Shown here: one piece after another, positions 8,589 through 17,260 of the stretch
How the letters are laid out: each line of letters opens with the position of its first letter
How positions within the stretch are numbered: the first letter of the stretch is position 1
From: Reyranella sp.
GTDB lineage: Bacteria; Pseudomonadota; Alphaproteobacteria; Reyranellales; Reyranellaceae
Direction of reading: 5' to 3'
DNA: 64,000 bases
NCBI GenBank assembly: GCA_019750135.1
Contig: JAIEOV010000010.1
Coordinates: 62,001-126,000 of the forward strand
Notes under the pieces: model-generated
Databases searched by the model: none
Seen by the model: only the letters and a program-made list of their open reading frames with translations
Told to the model about the DNA's origin: nothing
Program-made: the position numbers and the translations under genes

Positions 8589-9452
8589 TTGACGCTCCTG
8601 CATACGCTCGCCGCGCTGCTTATCGTGGCGATGTGGGGCCTGAACTTCACAGTCATACGGTTCGGCCTCGACGAGTACGCCCCCTTCACGTTCGCCACCT
8701 GGCGTTTTCTCCTGTGCGCGTTGCCGATTGCCTTCGTCGCCAAGCCGGCCATCCCCTGGCGCACGCTGGCCGGCATCGGCGGCTTCATGTTCGGCGGCCA
8801 GTTCGTCTTCCTGTTCTTCGCCATGCAGGCCGGGCTGCCGCCCGGCTTGACCTCGGTGCTGGTCCAGTTGCAGGGCCCGCTCACCGTCGTGCTGGCCGCG
8901 CTCTTCCTGCGCGAGCACGCGACGCGCGGCCAATGGCTCGGCCTCGCGATCGCGACCGTCGGCGTCGTGCTGATCTCGCGCACCGTCGTCGGCACGGCGA
9001 ACATCATCGCCATCGGCCTGGCGCTGCTGTCGGCGCTCACCTGGGCGGTCGGCAATCTCTTCTTCCGCTCGGCGCGCGGCGTGTCGATGTTCGCCGTGAC
9101 GGCCTGGGCCTGCGTGCTGCCGCCGCTGCCGCTCGCGCTGGCGGCGCTGATGCTGGAGGGTCCCGACCAGCTGCTGGCGCCGGTTGTGGTGCCGACCTGG
9201 AAGGGCTGGCTTTCCCTGCTGTACACGGTCATTCCGGTGATGTGGCTGGGCTACCTGATCTGGGGCACGCTGTTGCGCACCTATCCTGCCGCAAAGGTCG
9301 GGCCGATCTCCCTGCTGGTGCCCTGCGTCGCGCTGGGCTTCGCCGGCTGGCTGGTCGGCGAGCCGGTCGGCGGATTGCGGCTCGTTGGCATCAGCGTCGT
9401 GCTGGGCGGCGTGGCGTTGGGCCTGTTCGCCTCGGTGCGGCGGCTGCGATAG
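8589..9452 (+). CDS. EamA/DMT family transporter
   Basis: A 287-residue inner-membrane protein with about ten hydrophobic segments in two EamA halves; the first helix carries the typical MWGLNFTVIRFG and the mid-protein loop has LTSVLVQLQGPLTVVLAALFLRE. Members export amino acids, metabolites or drugs. The start is TTG at 8589, four bases after the leuD stop; it gives a normal first helix, whereas the first ATG (8631) would cut into it. Position behind leuCD suggests an operon and perhaps export of a branched-chain compound (inference only). Confidence 0.87.
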   Translation: MTLLHTLAALLIVAMWGLNFTVIRFGLDEYAPFTFATWRFLLCALPIAFVAKPAIPWRTLAGIGGFMFGGQFVFLFFAMQAGLPPGLTSVLVQLQGPLTVVLAALFLREHATRGQWLGLAIATVGVVLISRTVVGTANIIAIGLALLSALTWAVGNLFFRSARGVSMFAVTAWACVLPPLPLALAALMLEGPDQLLAPVVVPTWKGWLSLLYTVIPVMWLGYLIWGTLLRTYPAAKVGPISLLVPCVALGFAGWLVGEPVGGLRLVGISVVLGGVALGLFASVRRLR

Positions 9453-9455
9453 GCA

Positions 9456-10373
9456 TCACCTCGCCCAGCGCAGCACCAGCGGATCGGTGCGGCGCGCGAC
9501 CTCGATCAATCCGGCGCGGGTGGCCGGATGCAGGGGAAGCACCGGATGGCGCGTCATCTCAGAGCGAATGACGCCACCCTCCTGCATCAGCACCTTGGCG
9601 GCGATGAGACCGCACTGCCGGTTCTCGTAGTTGATCAGCGGCAGCCAGCGCTGGTAGGCCGACACCGCCGCTTCGCGATCGCCCGCGAAGAATGGATCCA
9701 TGATCTGGCGGATGCCGTCGGGATAGCCCGCGCCGGTCATCGCTCCGGTGCAGCCGGCGTCGAGGTCGGCCATCAAGGTGATGCCCTCTTCGCCGTTCCA
9801 TGGACCGACGATCGCGTCGCCGCCTTCGGCGATCAGGGCGCGCAGCTTGTTGGCGACCTGTGCGACCTCGACCTTGAAGTAGGAGACGTTGGGGATCTCC
9901 CGCGCCATGCGGGCCAGCAGGGGCACCGAAAGCGGCGTCCCGGCGACCGGCGCGTCCTGGATCATGATCGGGATGTCGATGGCATCGGAGACCCGGCGGA
10001 AGAAGTCGTAGATGCCCTGCTCGGAGGCCCGGATGGTGGCGCCGTGATAGGGCGGCATGACCATCACCATGGCGGCACCCGCCGCCTCGGCGCGGCGGCT
10101 GCGCGCGGCACAGACCTGCGAGCCGAAATGCGTCGTCGTGACGATCACCGGCACGCGGCCGGCGACATGCGCCAGCACGCAGTCCATCACGCGCTCGCGT
10201 TCGTCGTCGGTCAGCACGAACTGCTCGGACCAGTTGGCCAGGATGCAGATGCCTTGCGAGCCGGCGTCGATCATGAAGTCCGTACAGCGCTTCTGGCCCT
10301 CGAGATCGAGCTCGCCATTCGCGTCGAATACGGTCGGCGCCACGGGAAAGACGCCGCGATAGACCGGTTTCAT
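9456..10373 (-). CDS. Dihydrodipicolinate synthase/N-acetylneuraminate lyase family aldolase
   Basis: A 305-residue class I aldolase barrel of the DapA/NanA superfamily. The Schiff-base lysine is K167 (SYFKVE). The position of the usual catalytic Tyr (YNxP) is occupied by Q139 (IQDAP), so it is unlikely to be a true dihydrodipicolinate synthase; related members cleave or form sugar acids and 2-keto acids. The frame stays open upstream through the next gene, but the family sequence begins at the ATG at 10373 (MKPVYRGVFP). It lies 23 bases after an M20 hydrolase gene in the same direction. Confidence 0.9.
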   Translation of the reverse strand: MKPVYRGVFPVAPTVFDANGELDLEGQKRCTDFMIDAGSQGICILANWSEQFVLTDDERERVMDCVLAHVAGRVPVIVTTTHFGSQVCAARSRRAEAAGAAMVMVMPPYHGATIRASEQGIYDFFRRVSDAIDIPIMIQDAPVAGTPLSVPLLARMAREIPNVSYFKVEVAQVANKLRALIAEGGDAIVGPWNGEEGITLMADLDAGCTGAMTGAGYPDGIRQIMDPFFAGDREAAVSAYQRWLPLINYENRQCGLIAAKVLMQEGGVIRSEMTRHPVLPLHPATRAGLIEVARRTDPLVLRWAR

Positions 10374-10396
10374 GGCCTGGGGCCCTCCGGGTAGAC

Positions 10397-11677
10397 CTAC
10401 TTCTTCTGCAGCCCGCACCACTCGGCGATGAACAGCGCCGTCGCCTGCGTGATCTTGCGGACCGATTCCAGGTTCACGCGCTCGTCGAAGCCGTGGATGT
10501 CGTCGGACTGCGGCCCGTAGACCAGCGCCGGGATGCCGGCATAGAGGCCGAAGAAGCGATTGTCGGCCGTGCCGGTCGAGGTCTTGTCCAAAAGTTCGCT
10601 GCCCCACACCGTCTTGTGCGCCTCGGCCAGCACGACCCGCACCTGCTCGTGGTTCTTGAGCACGAACGGCTCGGCCTGGAAACCCTCCCAGGTCACGGTC
10701 GGCGGGTTGTTGCCCAGAAACGGATCGTTCGCCGCGGCGGTGCGGATGACGTGCTCGATCTCCTGGCGGCACTCCTTCAGGGTCTGCGAGGGCAGCACGC
10801 CGACGCGCATGTCGAAGGTGCACCACGACGGCACCGAGCTCGCCCAGTCGCCGCCGGCGATCTTGCCGACGTTGAAGTTCACCGGGTGATGGTGGTCGCA
10901 AAAATGCTTGTCGTGCGCCTTCTTCTCGTTCCACCTCTTCTCCAGCTCGCGCAGCTTCTGGATCAAGCGGTACGCCGATTCGATGGCGTTGGAGCCGGCA
11001 TCGGCCTTGTAGACGTGCACCGGATGGCCGGTGACCTTGACCTGGAACCACATGACGCCGACCTGGGCCACGGTCAGCACGCCCGATGACGGCTCGGGAA
11101 TGAGCGCGGCGTCGGCGCGATATCCGCGCTGCAGGCAGGCGAGCGCGCCGTTGCCGGTGCACTCCTCCTCGACCACCGACTGCTGGTAAACATCGGCCGC
11201 CGGTTGCCAGCCGAGCGCCCTCAGCGCGCGCAGGGCGAAGAGATTGAGGATGATGCCGGCCTTCATGTCGCCGGCGCCGCGGCCGTACATCCAGCCATCC
11301 TTGACGGCAGGCTCGAAGGGCGGACGGCTCCACATGTCGTGCGGCCCCTCGGGCACGACGTCGATGTGGCCATTCAGGATCAGCGAGCGGCCCTTTGGGC
11401 TGTTGGGCCGCCAGGCGCCGACCACGTTCCAGGCATCGTCATAGTCCTGGCTGTGCGGCGAGTAGCCCGGCAGGTGCTTCAGGTCGTCGATCTTGATCTG
11501 CCAGCGATCGACCGACAGGCCGTCCTCCTTGAACAGGCGGGCCATCATGTCCTGCGCCGGCGCCTCGCGGAAACGGGTCGACGGGATCTTCACCAGGTCG
11601 GCCAAGACCTTGGTCTGGTCGTCGAACTGACGATCGACCTCGTTCATGATCTTGGTTTTGAGCGATGTTTCGAGCAT
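10397..11677 (-). CDS. M20 family metallohydrolase (ArgE/DapE-type deacylase)
   Basis: A 426-residue di-zinc amidohydrolase. Metal and catalytic motifs are present: NGHIDVVP with H104 and D106, GRGAGDMKAG with D137, and VEEECTG with E171 (base) and E172 (metal); a lid domain with GHPVHVYKADAGSNAI follows. It resembles the ArgE/DapE family of N-acyl amino acid deacylases rather than a specific named enzyme. It is translated in the same direction as the DapA-like aldolase just downstream, so the pair may break down an acylated amino or keto acid (inference). A second ATG at 11647 is possible but the first fits the family better. Confidence 0.88.
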   Translation of the reverse strand: MLETSLKTKIMNEVDRQFDDQTKVLADLVKIPSTRFREAPAQDMMARLFKEDGLSVDRWQIKIDDLKHLPGYSPHSQDYDDAWNVVGAWRPNSPKGRSLILNGHIDVVPEGPHDMWSRPPFEPAVKDGWMYGRGAGDMKAGIILNLFALRALRALGWQPAADVYQQSVVEEECTGNGALACLQRGYRADAALIPEPSSGVLTVAQVGVMWFQVKVTGHPVHVYKADAGSNAIESAYRLIQKLRELEKRWNEKKAHDKHFCDHHHPVNFNVGKIAGGDWASSVPSWCTFDMRVGVLPSQTLKECRQEIEHVIRTAAANDPFLGNNPPTVTWEGFQAEPFVLKNHEQVRVVLAEAHKTVWGSELLDKTSTGTADNRFFGLYAGIPALVYGPQSDDIHGFDERVNLESVRKITQATALFIAEWCGLQKK

Positions 11678-11735
11678 GCGCGGGACTTTGGCGCAGCCTC
11701 CCAGCCACGTCTATAGTCGGCGCGGAGGAAACGAA

Positions 11736-13286
11736 ATGTATCCGGGCAAGTACGCCGTCTCTCGCGCGGCGCAGCCGGCCGTGGTCATGGCTGGCACAGG
11801 TGAAACCATCACGTATGGCGAGCTCGAAGCGCGCAGCAACCGGTTGGCACATCTGTTGCGTGCCCGCGGCGTCGCGCGTCTCGACCACTATTCGATCTAC
11901 ATGGAGAACAACGCGCGCTACGTGGAGTGCTGCACTGCGGGCGAGCGTGCCGGCCTCTACTACACCTGCGTGAACTCCTTCCTCACGGTCGAGGAGCTGG
12001 CCTACATCCTGAACAACAGCCAGTCGAAGGTGCTCATCACCTCCGAGGCCAAGCGCGAGGTCGCGCTGGCGGCGCTGCCGCTCTGCCCGAAGATCGAGCT
12101 TTGCCTGATCGTCGACGGCAAAGGCGATAACGGCAAGGTCCTGAACCTGGACGAAGCGACGTCGGGTTTTCCGGCCACGCCCATCGCGGACGAAGCGCTC
12201 GGAACCGCGATGCTCTACTCCTCGGGCACGACCGGCCGCCCCAAGGGCATCGTGCGGCCCCTCCCCGAGCAACCGCCGGCGCAGAAACTGCCGATCTTCG
12301 ATTTCCTGCTGAAGCTCTGGCAGTACCGCGAGGACATGATCTATCTCTCGCCGGCGCCGCTCTATCATTCGGCGCCGCAGGCTGCCGTGAATCTTACCAT
12401 CGCGGTGGGCGGCACGGCCATTATCATGGAGCGCTTCGACGCCGAGCATTACTTGCAGCTCATCGAGAAACATCGCGTGACGCACAGCCAACTCGTGCCG
12501 ACCATGTTCTCGCGCCTGCTGAAGCTGCCCGAGGAGGTTCGCAAGCGCTACGACCTCGGCTCGCTCGAGATCGCCATCCATGCGGCGGCGCCCTGCCCGG
12601 TCCAGGTCAAGGAACAGATGATCGACTGGTGGGGCCCGATCATCCATGAGTACTACGGCGCCACCGAAGGGCTGGGCTTCACCGCCTGCAATTCGCAGGA
12701 ATGGCTGGCGCACAAGGGCACAGTGGGTCGCGTCCTCCTGGGCAAGCTGCACGTGATGGACGACGACATGACCGAGCTGCCGATCGGCACGCCGGGCACC
12801 CTGTGGTTCGAGACGGCGACGCCCTTCGAGTATTTCAACGATCCGCAGAAGACCAAGGAAGCACGTTCGGCCGACGGCGCCATGAGCACGGTGGGCGACG
12901 TCGGCTATGTCGATGCCGACGGCTACCTTTACCTCACCGACCGCGCCACCTTCATGATCATCTCCGGCGGCGTGAACATCTACCCGCAGGAGTGCGAGAA
13001 CCTTCTGATCACCCATCCCAAGGTGGCGGACGCCGCCGTCTTCGGCGTGCCCAACATCGACCTCGGCGAGGAAGTGAAGGCGGTGGTGCAGCTCATGCCG
13101 GGCGTATGGCCTGACCAGGCCACCACCGACGAGCTTCTGGCCTTCTGCAACCAGCACCTCGCCCGCCAGAAGGTGCCACGCTCGATCGACTACGAGGCCG
13201 AATTGCCGCGCCTGCCAACGGGAAAGCTCTACAAGAGGCTGCTGCGCGACCGCTACTGGGGCAACAAGACCAGCCGGATCGTCTAG
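11736..13286 (+). CDS. Acyl-CoA synthetase (AMP-dependent, ANL superfamily)
   Basis: A 516-residue adenylating enzyme that makes an acyl-adenylate and then the CoA thioester. Motifs: YSSGTTGRPKG (AMP/phosphate loop), YYGATEG, then TDRATFMIISGGVNIYPQE (hinge and A8 region) and the C-terminal catalytic lysine in PTGKLYKR. The start at 11736 follows GGAGGAAACGAA, an ideal ribosome site; the longer frame from 11646 overlaps the divergent M20 gene. The acid substrate is not evident; neighbouring genes suggest a catabolic role. Confidence 0.92.
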   Translation: MYPGKYAVSRAAQPAVVMAGTGETITYGELEARSNRLAHLLRARGVARLDHYSIYMENNARYVECCTAGERAGLYYTCVNSFLTVEELAYILNNSQSKVLITSEAKREVALAALPLCPKIELCLIVDGKGDNGKVLNLDEATSGFPATPIADEALGTAMLYSSGTTGRPKGIVRPLPEQPPAQKLPIFDFLLKLWQYREDMIYLSPAPLYHSAPQAAVNLTIAVGGTAIIMERFDAEHYLQLIEKHRVTHSQLVPTMFSRLLKLPEEVRKRYDLGSLEIAIHAAAPCPVQVKEQMIDWWGPIIHEYYGATEGLGFTACNSQEWLAHKGTVGRVLLGKLHVMDDDMTELPIGTPGTLWFETATPFEYFNDPQKTKEARSADGAMSTVGDVGYVDADGYLYLTDRATFMIISGGVNIYPQECENLLITHPKVADAAVFGVPNIDLGEEVKAVVQLMPGVWPDQATTDELLAFCNQHLARQKVPRSIDYEAELPRLPTGKLYKRLLRDRYWGNKTSRIV

Positions 13287-13299
13287 ACGAGAGATCCAA

Positions 13300-13914
13300 T
13301 CAGGCGCCGGCCAGCTGGCGCGAATGGTTTTCGCGCCAGGCCCTAGCCCGTGCCAGCACGTCGTCCAGGGACCAGTGATCGTCGACATGCGCGCCGTACT
13401 TGCAGGCAACCACCCGCCCGTCCGGCGCGATCAGGAAGTCGGCCGGAAGGCCGAGGCGCCCGCCATGCGGGTTCGAGGCGGGCGGACGGAATGTACCCAT
13501 GAGGGCCCCGACCAGGGCAAAGCCGACCGCGCGCAGGATGGGCAGCCAGGCCCGCGGGTCGAGCAGCGCGCGCGGTGACGAGGCGACGCCGAACTCGGCA
13601 TAGAGCCGCTTGTCGGGATCGGCGACGACCGCGAAGGGAAGGTCCGCAGTGTGGGGTCGCAGCTCATCGGCGGGCGAATGGAACAGCACGACCTCACGAA
13701 CCCCAGCCATCTCGAGCTCGCGGTGGCGGCGGGCGAAGGACCTCAGGTGCAGATTGCACACCGGACAGCCGGCGAAGCGCCGGAACTGCAGATGCACCAG
13801 CGTCGGCTCTCCCCGTCCCAGGACCTGCGGGATGGAAACGGAGCGTCCCGACACGTCTTGCAGCACGCGCGGCCGAAGCAGCGAGCCTGGGGAGAAGAGA
13901 CGGCCTTCAGGCAT
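13300..13914 (-). CDS. Peroxiredoxin-like (AhpC/TSA, thioredoxin-fold) protein
   Basis: A 204-residue thioredoxin-fold protein of the peroxiredoxin-like group. The redox site is RRFAGCPVCNLHL, where a C-x2-C pair sits at the peroxidatic position. The C-terminal part (RAVGFALVGALMGTF) is hydrophobic, then LPADFLIAPDGRVV closes the fold. A TTG at 13926 opens the frame, but GGAGGGTGG directly before the ATG at 13914 marks that as the start. It is divergent from a TetR regulator with a matching operator inside its promoter, so it is very probably repressed by that regulator. Likely function: reducing peroxides or a reactive electrophile. Confidence 0.82.
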   Translation of the reverse strand: MPEGRLFSPGSLLRPRVLQDVSGRSVSIPQVLGRGEPTLVHLQFRRFAGCPVCNLHLRSFARRHRELEMAGVREVVLFHSPADELRPHTADLPFAVVADPDKRLYAEFGVASSPRALLDPRAWLPILRAVGFALVGALMGTFRPPASNPHGGRLGLPADFLIAPDGRVVACKYGAHVDDHWSLDDVLARARAWRENHSRQLAGA

Positions 13915-13935
13915 TCCACCCTCCAAAGGGGTTAC

Positions 13936-13987
13936 GCGTACAGAATACTCTTATTCCTCATTTAGAGCGTATGGTGTACGCTGTCAA
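13936..13987 (-). promoter_or_regulatory. Promoter of the peroxiredoxin-like gene with two TetR operator copies
   Basis: Read on the minus strand, a perfect -35 box TTGACA (13987-13982) is followed 17 bases later by an imperfect -10 (TAAATG, 13964-13959). The 15-base spacer segment 13967-13981 is a palindrome, GCGTA-N5-TACGC, extended by one more pair. A second, weaker copy (GCGTA-N5-TACTC, 13936-13950) lies 31 bases away, three helical turns. This is a classic repressor layout and the divergent TetR protein is the obvious ligand. Confidence 0.65.
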
Positions 13988-13989
13988 TC

Positions 13990-14616
13990 ATGCCCCGGCC
14001 TCGTTCTCTAACCCCCGCCCTTCTGGCCAAAGCCGCACTCGCCGTGATCAAGCGCGAGGGACCGGACGGCCTGTCGATGCGAGCGGTGGCGGACGAGCTC
14101 GGCATGGGCACCATGTCGCTCTACCGCTATGTGCAGGGTCGCGAGCAGCTCGAAGCGCTGGTCGTCGATCTCGTGCTCGATCCTGCCCAGGGCGGTCCCG
14201 ATCTCGATGTCGGCCGCCGCACGACCTGGGTCGACAAGGCGGCTGAGCTCGCGGTGCGGGCGCATGCTGTCGCGACGGCGCATCCGGCGGTGACGCCGCT
14301 GCTTCTCGCGCGCCGGCACGCCTCGATCCATTCGCTGCGCTGGGGCGAGGCGCTGCTCGGCGTGCTGGCCGAAGCGGGATTCGCCGGTGAGCGCCGGGCC
14401 ATCGCCTTCCGGACGATCGTCGCTTACGTCTTCGGCACCGTGCAGCTGCAGCAGCTCGGCTCCCTCGGCGGCCAGGGTACGGCGGCGATCGCGGCGCTGC
14501 CGACCGGCGACTTCCCGCTGCTCGCCGAGACCGCCCGGAGCGCGCGCAGGATCTCGCCCGACGTCGAATTCCTGAGCGGGCTCAGGCTCGTGCTGCGCGG
14601 CATCGCTGCGAAGTAG
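13990..14616 (+). CDS. TetR/AcrR family transcriptional regulator
   Basis: A 208-residue repressor-type protein. The N-terminal helix-turn-helix spans about residues 5-50 (GLSMRAVADELGMGTMSLYRYV); the C-terminal ligand domain has the TetR_C-like pattern (HPAVTPLLLARR, then FRTIVAYVFGTVQLQQ). It is divergent from the peroxiredoxin-like gene, and the 75 bases between the starts contain two copies of a GCGTA-N5-TACGC-like palindrome, so it probably represses both genes until an inducer binds. The inducer is unknown. Confidence 0.92.
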   Translation: MPRPRSLTPALLAKAALAVIKREGPDGLSMRAVADELGMGTMSLYRYVQGREQLEALVVDLVLDPAQGGPDLDVGRRTTWVDKAAELAVRAHAVATAHPAVTPLLLARRHASIHSLRWGEALLGVLAEAGFAGERRAIAFRTIVAYVFGTVQLQQLGSLGGQGTAAIAALPTGDFPLLAETARSARRISPDVEFLSGLRLVLRGIAAK

Positions 14617-14622
14617 GCGCGC

Positions 14623-15819
14623 TCACGACGGCCACAGATCTCTCAGCCATCCGTATATGTCGGAGAAATACGGCGCCGGCCCCATGCCCTCGCAATGCCC
14701 ACCGCTGCCGGCAGCGTCGCGGTACACGACCAGCCGCTTGTTGGGGTTGGGCAGCCGCTGGAAGAACGCCTCGGTCGTCGCCTGAGCGAAGTCGCCCTCG
14801 CCGTAGGAGACGAAGGCCGGGCAGCGGATGTCTTCGACATCGACGGTCCAGCGCCGCATCTCCTGGCAATATTCGAGCGGCGTGTTGAGGCCGTGGGCGC
14901 GCAGGCGCGCCAGCCAGAATTCCTGGCCGCGCATGCCGGGGAAGGCGGCCCAGATCTTTTCGTTCAGCGCGGAATCGCCGCGCTCCAGGAGTTCCAGCCA
15001 CTCGGGCGGGAATCGCCCGGCAAGGACGGCGCCCATGTCGGTCTGCGCCGGATCGGCGGCGAGGGCGCCGATGCGCGGCTCGCGCGAGGCCGCGCGCGGC
15101 GCCAGATAGCCGCCGAAGCTGCGCCCCACGATCGCAATGCGCGTGGCATCGAGGCTGCCGTCGCTCGCCGCCGTGCGCTCGACGAAGTCGATCACCGGGC
15201 CCACCGCCGCCTCGAAGTCGGGCCGGAACGGAATGCCGCGTTCGTGGAGCATCTCGGCCTGGCCCGGCCCGGAGAAGGCGACGACGTTGAAGCCACGCAG
15301 CGCGGCCTCGTAACCGCCCAGCGTGTAGAACTCCTCGACCGGTGAATCGTAGCCGCACGGCATCAGCACGGTCGGAGCAGCCGAGTCGCGCGCCGCGCGC
15401 AGCACGTAACCTTCGAGGGGGATGTCGTGCCGCCAGGGGATCTGCACCCGCTCGACGGCGAACGGCAGAGACGGGATGGCCGCACGGAAGGCCTCGCGGT
15501 TGCGGCGCCAGGCGGCCACCAGGGCGGCGCCCTGCGGATAGCGCCGGGAGAAGAAATAGGCGCTGCGGAAATACTCGCTGGCGCGCAGCCAGGCCTCGCC
15601 GGCGTTGTGATGGTGGCCGCGCGCGCTTTCGCTGCGGCCCAGCTCGGCCTCCTTGCGGCCCTCGGCAAACCATTGGGCGTACCAGCTGGCATAGTCACCC
15701 GGCGTGATGCGGCGCGCCACGCTCAGGATCTGACCGAGATCGGCGGCGCGGCAGGCCACCTTGGCGGCTGTGCGCTGCAATTGCGCGTCGAACTCGGCAT
15801 CGTCAAAGAACAGTTTCAT
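14623..15819 (-). CDS. Alpha/beta hydrolase (2,6-dihydropseudooxynicotine hydrolase/FrsA-like)
   Basis: A 398-residue two-domain hydrolase: a helical N-terminal region (to about residue 115) and an alpha/beta-hydrolase core. The nucleophile is S234 in GRSFGGY; the acid is probably the Asp of YGEGDFAQ and the base the His of GGHCEG near the C-terminus. This long form resembles 2,6-dihydropseudooxynicotine hydrolase and related C-C hydrolases, but many family members have other substrates. It is convergent with the TetR gene. The exact substrate is unknown. Confidence 0.83.
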   Translation of the reverse strand: MKLFFDDAEFDAQLQRTAAKVACRAADLGQILSVARRITPGDYASWYAQWFAEGRKEAELGRSESARGHHHNAGEAWLRASEYFRSAYFFSRRYPQGAALVAAWRRNREAFRAAIPSLPFAVERVQIPWRHDIPLEGYVLRAARDSAAPTVLMPCGYDSPVEEFYTLGGYEAALRGFNVVAFSGPGQAEMLHERGIPFRPDFEAAVGPVIDFVERTAASDGSLDATRIAIVGRSFGGYLAPRAASREPRIGALAADPAQTDMGAVLAGRFPPEWLELLERGDSALNEKIWAAFPGMRGQEFWLARLRAHGLNTPLEYCQEMRRWTVDVEDIRCPAFVSYGEGDFAQATTEAFFQRLPNPNKRLVVYRDAAGSGGHCEGMGPAPYFSDIYGWLRDLWPS

Positions 15820-15924
15820 GGATGCCGCATCGCCTCTCCTGTGCCGGGCCCGAGGACGAGGAACACCAGCAGGATGGCAAGCGCAATGACGAAGAGGACG
15901 CGGCCGATGGTCGCCGCTGAAGAC

Positions 15925-16326
15925 CTAGAGCGACGTCTCGCTGATCCGCTCCCACGTGAGCTCGCGCGTCACCTTCACGCCCTCGATCTCCGAGGTGGGG
16001 GGCGTCAGGATCATGCGCTCGCCCTCGAAGCGCACCTTGCGCACCTGGGGCGCGGTGAAGCGCACGGGATCGCAGTTGGCGTCGACGACGGTGGTGAGCG
16101 TGCTGCCGTCGAAGCTGTAGTTGCCGCAGTAGGACGAGTATTGCCGCGGCGTGCCCTCGGGCAGGCTGGCGCGCCCGTCGACCAGCACGGACATCATTCG
16201 CCCGTCCGACGTGAAGGTGACCAGTCCCATGCCGCGCGGCCCGAAGGGCACGCCGACCTGCTTGCCGTCGGGATCGGTCGCTCGCGTCGATGCCAGGCGC
16301 CAGACGCCCACGATGTTCCGTTCCAT
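15925..16326 (-). CDS. Lipocalin-like domain protein
   Basis: A 133-residue protein that is essentially one lipocalin-like domain of the type that opens GVWRLAS and contains MGLVTFTSDGRMMSVLVDGR. It has no signal peptide and no catalytic motif that I recognise. The start is ATG 16326 (MERNIVGVW), seven bases after the cbiZ-like stop, so the two genes are likely co-transcribed. Function unknown; such small domains usually bind hydrophobic ligands. Confidence 0.78.
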   Translation of the reverse strand: MERNIVGVWRLASTRATDPDGKQVGVPFGPRGMGLVTFTSDGRMMSVLVDGRASLPEGTPRQYSSYCGNYSFDGSTLTTVVDANCDPVRFTAPQVRKVRFEGERMILTPPTSEIEGVKVTRELTWERISETSL

Positions 16327-16333
16327 GGTGACC

Positions 16334-17014
16334 TCAGGTGAAAGCAGGTGTCGGGGAAAGACCGAGCTGTTGCATGTCCCGGTCCCATTGTTCGGCGCCG
16401 GTGCGCGTGGCGTCATAGACGGCGCCCCCGATCGCCTCGCCGACCGCGGTATGGAGGCCGGCGCAATCGAGGGGCGCGCTGCCACACGCTGAGGCCACGA
16501 CGATACAGTCGGTCCCGGTACCGGTGATGCCTGTCCCTCGCTCTACAGGTCGGGAGTCTACGATGGCGGCCGTTCTTGCCTCGGCGACGATGGAGATCGC
16601 TTCGACCATGGCGCCGTCGGTCAGGGGCACGGAGACATGCACCAGCGTGTTGATCGTGCCGGCATGTGAGCCGCGCATCCGGCGCGAGCCTACGCGCTCA
16701 CCGTTCGAGAGCCCGACCGTGGTGAGGCAGGCCGCCTCGACGCTGCCGGCGTGTCGCCGGCAAAGATGATGGCAGCGGATGTCGCGAGACGTCATGAAGC
16801 CGAGCGCGTCCGGCAGGTCGGCGTCGGCGAGCCGGGCTCTCAGAAAGGCTTTCGGATCGGTCGAGGGCCCGAGGTCGCTGTTGCGGACCTCGACCCAGAC
16901 GATATCGGAAACAACTGCAAAGCCTGGATGAAGCAACGACCAGCCCAGCGTGCGTTGCGGCTCGGCAAAGCGTACTTTCAGGAACGGCGGCGCACAATCG
17001 ATGGCGAAGGGCAT
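16334..17014 (-). CDS. cbiZ: Adenosylcobinamide amidohydrolase (CbiZ family)
   Basis: A 226-residue protein of the CbiZ family, which cleaves the aminopropanol side chain from adenosylcobinamide to give adenosylcobyric acid for corrinoid salvage. Recognisable stretches are GFMTSRDIR, LTTVGLSNGERVG, TINTLVHVSVPLTDGAMVEA and TGTDCIVVA, ending with HTAVGEAIGGAVYDA. The TTG at 17020 opens the frame, but ATG 17014 is the better start. No other cobalamin gene is in the window, so it works as a stand-alone salvage enzyme here. Confidence 0.82.
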   Translation of the reverse strand: MPFAIDCAPPFLKVRFAEPQRTLGWSLLHPGFAVVSDIVWVEVRNSDLGPSTDPKAFLRARLADADLPDALGFMTSRDIRCHHLCRRHAGSVEAACLTTVGLSNGERVGSRRMRGSHAGTINTLVHVSVPLTDGAMVEAISIVAEARTAAIVDSRPVERGTGITGTGTDCIVVASACGSAPLDCAGLHTAVGEAIGGAVYDATRTGAEQWDRDMQQLGLSPTPAFT

Positions 17015-17081
17015 TCTCAACTGAGGCGAGGCGGCACGTATGCCGCCAGCCTAGCAACACTGTCCTTAAGTCTCCACAAGG

Positions 17082-17258
17082 GCACTGGTCGAGTTCGAGC
17101 CTGGTAGCGAGCCCGGTCTCATCAAGCTGGCGGGGATGGAAGCGGAGCTTTCCGCCATGCTCGGCAATCGACGTGTGGACCTGCGGACCGCCGCGGATTT
17201 CAGCCGCCACTTCCGTGACGAGGTCGTGCGCACCGCTGAGATCCAGTATGCAGCCTGA
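17082..17258 (+). pseudogene. Remnant of a minimal nucleotidyltransferase (MNT/MntA-type antitoxin), 5' part lost
   Basis: Fifty-eight codons, from GCA to TGA, encode the C-terminal half of a MntA-like nucleotidyltransferase: [19 protein letters not shown], then [18 protein letters not shown] and [10 protein letters not shown] stop codon (17067-17069) closes the frame upstream, and the GSxxxGxxxxxSDxDL catalytic motif that should precede it is absent. The HEPN remnant follows two bases later, in the normal antitoxin-toxin gene order. It is almost certainly inactive. Confidence 0.75.
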
Positions 17259-17260
17259 GG

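Noticed and set aside
9456..11333. Apparent 625-residue fusion of the M20 region with the DapA-like protein
   Set aside because: The upstream part is a shifted frame of the M20 gene; family sequence begins at ATG 10373.
15827..15921. Minus-strand hydrophobic stretch (VLFVIALAILLVFLVLG) before the alpha/beta hydrolase gene
   Set aside because: No start codon in frame could be found, so it may be a decayed small membrane ORF or chance.
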